Of a stretch of DNA of 64,000 nucleotides, positions 59,845-64,000 are shown piece after piece. How positions within the stretch are numbered: position 1 is the first letter of the stretch; each line of letters opens with the position of its first letter. Source of the stretch: Stratiolaelaps scimitus (taxonomy: Eukaryota > Arthropoda > Arachnida > Mesostigmata > Laelapidae). A program made the position numbers and the translations under genes. The notes below the pieces were generated by a model. That model was given only the letters and a program-made list of their open reading frames with translations, was not told where the DNA came from and made no database searches. The stretch spans positions 10,316,501-10,380,500 of the forward strand of contig JABWDB010000008.1 of NCBI GenBank assembly GCA_019614645.1, in the 5' to 3' direction.

Positions 59845-62800
59845 CTGCAATTTGAGTTGAACAGCAATGACAACAACGCCAAAATAGCCGATACAGGTGA
59901 GCAAGGTTAATGGGGGGCCCGGAGAACACCCGGAGATCGCGCGTCCGGCATGAGATCACGCACTCCGGTGCAATCATAGAGTCGAATGAATGCACGTGAG
60001 CCTGTCACGTGTAGCGAATACTGTGCCACTCATATGAGACATGCGTGCTACGTTTCTTCTGGTAGCACGAACGCCATGAATGGACTACAATCCGTGATTT
60101 TGTGGTCGGGAGTTAGCTGACATTTGTCGTTAGCATTCATGAGCCGGCACGAAGATCGTAGCACATGATGGGCGAATCTAACCTAGACATGTAGACCGAT
60201 TGATGAATTCATTAGATTATCGGTTACGCGTGTGAGTGTCGCACTTCGTTGAAGGAAGTGTGAAACGTTCATCTGTTTACGTAACGTGCACCCTTCTGTT
60301 GAGACATTAGTTAATTAGGAGTGCCACGCTAACGTGGAGCGATGTTTCATAAAGTACCCGTAGAGAAGCATGAGATATAATATACAATGGCCCTCCAATG
60401 TGCTGTAGGATGACTTGAGACAGCTACAAAAATGCCCATTTAGCTGAACTAGACGTACGTGCTATTGGCGTGGTAGCAGCGTTGTCAATAATAATTACGT
60501 AATCAAGGCGAAACTAATACAACACTTTTATTATTGACTAATAATAATAATGATAATGGACTAGTTGTATTTCACATACAATACCTATTGCTCTATCACA
60601 CATATATATTGTATTGCTAATCACACAGATCTTGTATTACGATTAACGGATAACTGGCACACAGCAATACCATGTAACATTCAAAGAATTAGGTAAACTA
60701 AAAGAGAAGCCATCTTATTAGTTGAGTCGACGATAACCCATGAGTGGCTGAAGTGTTCCCACCTGATTGCGTTGCCACGTTGTAGGCTGCTTACAATTAG
60801 GTGAAATCTCTAATGTCGTTTGACCCATATTCCGTGTCCTGAGTGAATTTATGAAGCTTAGCAGAGAACTTAGGATTAGGAGGAGGAGGAGGAGGGAGAG
60901 AGGAGTTACGTTGCAACTCAAACGGCAGCTTTCCGCTGTAAACATTCTAAGATTAGAAAACTGCGTAATTAACCTGTTATATGCCCACTCAGCCCCGTCA
61001 CCCTGATGACGTCAGGCTGAGGTTCAGGTTTGCTTGCCTGTGCGCACCCCAGCTCGTGACATACTGTCCATGACGCACTGGGTGGGAAACACCCTGAATT
61101 GAAGGAGCTGAATCTAAATAGAAGCGCGAGGTACGACTGGTTCCACGTTTGGGGAGTGTGGTAACACTGCATGGTATATGTGCTCACGCACAGACGGCTG
61201 ATGGCGATGGTGCGAGCAGACATAGAATGACACAATTCTCGAGGCGTGTCCATTTCCGTGGGTCTGGAAAGGCTCTCGACATCTCATACGGCTGGACAAT
61301 GTGTGGAGACATCACCAATCGTTACACGATCGATCTCTGTCTGTTCCTCGATTCGCACGAAAAGCGCTGATATGTAAGTGGCACTCCTTTCGTACCATCG
61401 ACATTTGCATCGCAGAAATTATCCGTCAGAATGATTTTATCTAACCTTGTTACCTCAGTTAACGATGTTAGCTATGTCAAATTATTATAATAATAATAGG
61501 TGTACATGTGGGCGGATGGGTGGATCGAACCGGAAGTAGGTGTGAGTACCAGTAAGATGCTGATTGTGGAGTGGAGACCGTGAGTCATGGGGTAAGCTTG
61601 TTCGTGGGTTATCAACTAAGCGATTTATATTCTCTGATTGTCATATTGGACGCCTTGGGCGGCCAAGTCTCTCGCTGTAGGAAGCCGGCGGCCGCAGGTT
61701 CAAGACCACTGTCGAGTGATAGAGGAATTGGAGGTGATTATTAGTATTGCATTGCATTGCCAGCTCGAAGCGTCACCCGAGATGAACGGTTCACTGTTCG
61801 ATATTCTGTGCGCGTGTGTGTGTGTGCTGGACGCACCAAGAACGTGTACGCGTGAGAGGCTTATGTAGATCATATATAATTGACCACTGAAAAATTCTAC
61901 CCCAATAGCGTTCGCACACAGCTAACCGATTCGTCCAGCGAATGCAAATTTCAACAATGGTGAAAGCTCCGTTCAGGGGTGCCGAGTCATTCCGCTCAGT
62001 GTAACAGCAACAGAGGTTTCGAGATGAGAAGGTGCTACGACAGACGTGCTCGCAATACATATGAAACAGGCAGCGATTATAGCTACTCATGACTCGTTCT
62101 TGCTTCCAAGAACAAGAGAGATCTTTCGAGATTTATCCTGCATCTCTCTACTTTGTGTCTTTACCATTCGAGGTGCCACTGCACCGCCTAGCCGTTCCGC
62201 TCAGACAAGCGACCTGCCCCATAGAGCTATTATACATATCTATCTAGCATACACTCTAAACAGCAACAACAGCCGCCGCCGCCGCAGCAAAAGCCGCGGC
62301 GCCCGTGAGACAAGAGTAGCCGGCAGTCGCATTAGAAACAGCGTTGCTGTTTCAGCCCCTTACACAGCTCGAGGCTGCGGCTCGTGTTGAGGCAGCGACT
62401 CAACTCCGACTAGTCATTCTCTCATTGCCGTACAGCAGCAGCAGCGACATCATAATACGACAATACGACAATGCGGCCATGGAGGCCATGCGGTGGCGGC
62501 GGCGGCGGCGGCCAATATAGCCAGATATATAAATATGTCCGTCTGTGTTGTCGGTGTGCCGTACTCTCGTCTATATATTTAGAATGGATCTATGTAGGTA
62601 GGTAGGTGGGTAGAAATAGCGGATCTCCCCGTCTATATTTAGCCCAAACAAGCCGGCAGTAAATAAGTACACGGTATAGCGCGCGGGCCGACATACGGAC
62701 ACAAAACCTCCGTCAGCCATCGAGAGGGAGATATAATAGACACTCACAGCCTGGCAAACACCACCGCCCTGTAAGAACCAAACACCGCCGCAGCCGTCTC

Positions 62801-64000
62801 GCTGCAGGTCGCTAGCATCGCATCGACAGATACAAACACAGATGGAGGAGGGGCTGGTGGCCGCTGAACGGCTGTGTAAGGGCCCCGCACGCGGCCGTCA
62901 GCGCAACGACGCCATACGAAGGAACTGGACCACCGAGCGAGAAACGTGAGCGGTAGTCAGGGAGACAGAGAGGGAGAGAGATAGAGAGAGATTGTGATAG
63001 CGCAAGAGAGGTCGGAGAAAGAGGAGGAGATCATGTAGACACTTGGGTCGGCCTCTGCTAAAGCGATGTCTACTGACGCTGGTTGGTTCCGGCTCTAGCG
63101 GCCAAGGCGCTATGCATCATATCACTGTCCACCGCTAACAACACTGTACATGTGTACGAGTGGTGAGCGAACCTGCTGAAGAGATATAGGAAGAAAGAGT
63201 GTAGGGGGTGGTATGTACAGCCTTTGGTGTATCGAGGAGGAGGAGGAGGCAAGCCGCAGAAGGAATAGCAGCAGCAGACGCTGCTGCTGAAAGTCTGGCT
63301 GTACAGCTGTATACAGCAGCTAGCCGCACTGCTACTAAATGCTACGAGTGATGCTGCCGCTGGTTTTGTCTTCGAGGAACACAAAGCCTAAACAGTGAAC
63401 TGAATACTCGATCGTGGTCGGTCCGTCTAACCAACATTAGCAGCGAACTGAATGGTCCCAACTTCGCCTTGCATACGGTGTTGCTGAAGCAATCACCGCT
63501 TCTTGAAAATCACCTTTCTGCTGCAGTGGCGGGCAGCGTCAGCCGGTGGCTCATGCTGTGACTTAGCTAGATCAATCCTTGGTACCGACTACCACAGCTG
63601 CTGCTATGCTCATTGCTGTCGCTGAACCATTGTAGTAATGGTGGTTATTGTGGCGGTGTTCGTGTTTCTAGGCACTGCCAACGGGGTAACGTTACACATA
63701 AGATCGTACCGAGGTGTGTGCGGTATCCCAGCGGGTCCCTCTTGCTCGGCCAGCGGCCAGATGAGCCATGGGGTGGACGAGTGTGAGTTGGGCAATCGGC
63801 AAAAGGAGAAGCCTAGGCGACGCGATGCGACGCATCGCCAGACGACTCATTCTATGGTACCGAGTGCGCTCTATACAACAAGTACATAGCGTGTACATGC
63901 AAATCAATTTGTACTTGACGCCCAGCGACATCGCTGAGTGGGCAGTCAAACGGGCCGGTAAGCTTGGACGACGACGACGATTAGAGCGCAAAGCGTCTTG
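59845..64000. other. CRTC upstream intron and GC-richer region
   Basis: No CRTC N-terminal exon could be identified. From about 62.2 to 63.4 kb the DNA becomes richer in GC, with (CCG)n near 62.27 kb, (GGC)n near 62.49 kb, GA runs near 62.98 kb and CAG/CTG runs near 63.28 kb. It resembles a promoter or 5' UTR of an arthropod gene, which could be a CRTC first exon, but no start codon with a family signature is seen. A weak B-box-like GGTTCAAGACC lies near 61.70 kb. Confidence 0.4.

Noticed and set aside
60718..60945. Possible upstream CRTC exon on the minus strand
   Set aside because: The reading is not phase-compatible with the exon at 59844 and shows no CRTC motif.
61660..61720. tRNA-like sequence with GGTTCAAGACC
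   Set aside because: T-stem and acceptor stem do not pair and the A-box is poor. At best an old tRNA-derived fragment.
1..64000. CRISPR arrays, phage genes, bacterial operons or rRNA genes
   Set aside because: The repeats seen are microsatellites and palindromes without regular spacers, and all recognised genes are eukaryotic and spliced.

Overview
The window is arthropod-like nuclear DNA. It has spliced genes with GT-AG introns, encoded proteins that match metazoan families, many (TA)n, (AAT)n, (GA)n and (CA)n microsatellites, and no operons, Shine-Dalgarno sites or prophage features. A chelicerate such as a mite would fit the spacing and repeat content, but that is inference only. Five of the six gene models below were assembled by hand as phase-consistent, complete exon chains. 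The sixth, CRTC, is only its 3' part.

Layout. From 1 to about 9.1 kb there is no supported gene, only microsatellites and a near-perfect 68-bp palindrome. From 9.1 to 19.5 kb, on the minus strand, lies a ten-exon Nup205 gene (nuclear pore inner ring) whose first intron carries a perfect 168-bp palindrome. At 20.0-20.9 kb, on the plus strand and head-to-head with Nup205, is a two-exon COX7C gene (cytochrome c oxidase subunit 7C). From 23.6 to 28.3 kb, minus strand, is a seven-exon gene for a C2H2 protein with seven regularly spaced fingers that share almost the same DNA-recognition helix. From 32.7 to 39.9 kb, minus strand, is a twelve-exon gene for an 800-residue protein with a BARD1-type N-terminal RING finger but no visible ankyrin or BRCT domains. 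From 40.9 to 44.0 kb, plus strand and head-to-head with the RING gene, is a three-exon TFIP11 (G-patch spliceosome disassembly factor). From 44 to 54.5 kb is a microsatellite-rich intergenic or UTR stretch. From 54.7 to 59.8 kb, minus strand, are the 3' coding exons of a CRTC (CREB-regulated transcription coactivator). Its 5' exons were not found before the end of the window at 64 kb.

These are mostly unrelated housekeeping and regulatory genes. The recurring arrangement is the divergent pair (Nup205/COX7C and RING gene/TFIP11), each with a short shared upstream region. The points most worth a second look are the BARD1-type RING protein with its repeated exon-start motif, the 73-codon in-frame open extension after the CRTC stop codon, the large palindromes, and the zinc finger protein with its near-identical recognition helices. 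No clear new mobile or defence system is visible.
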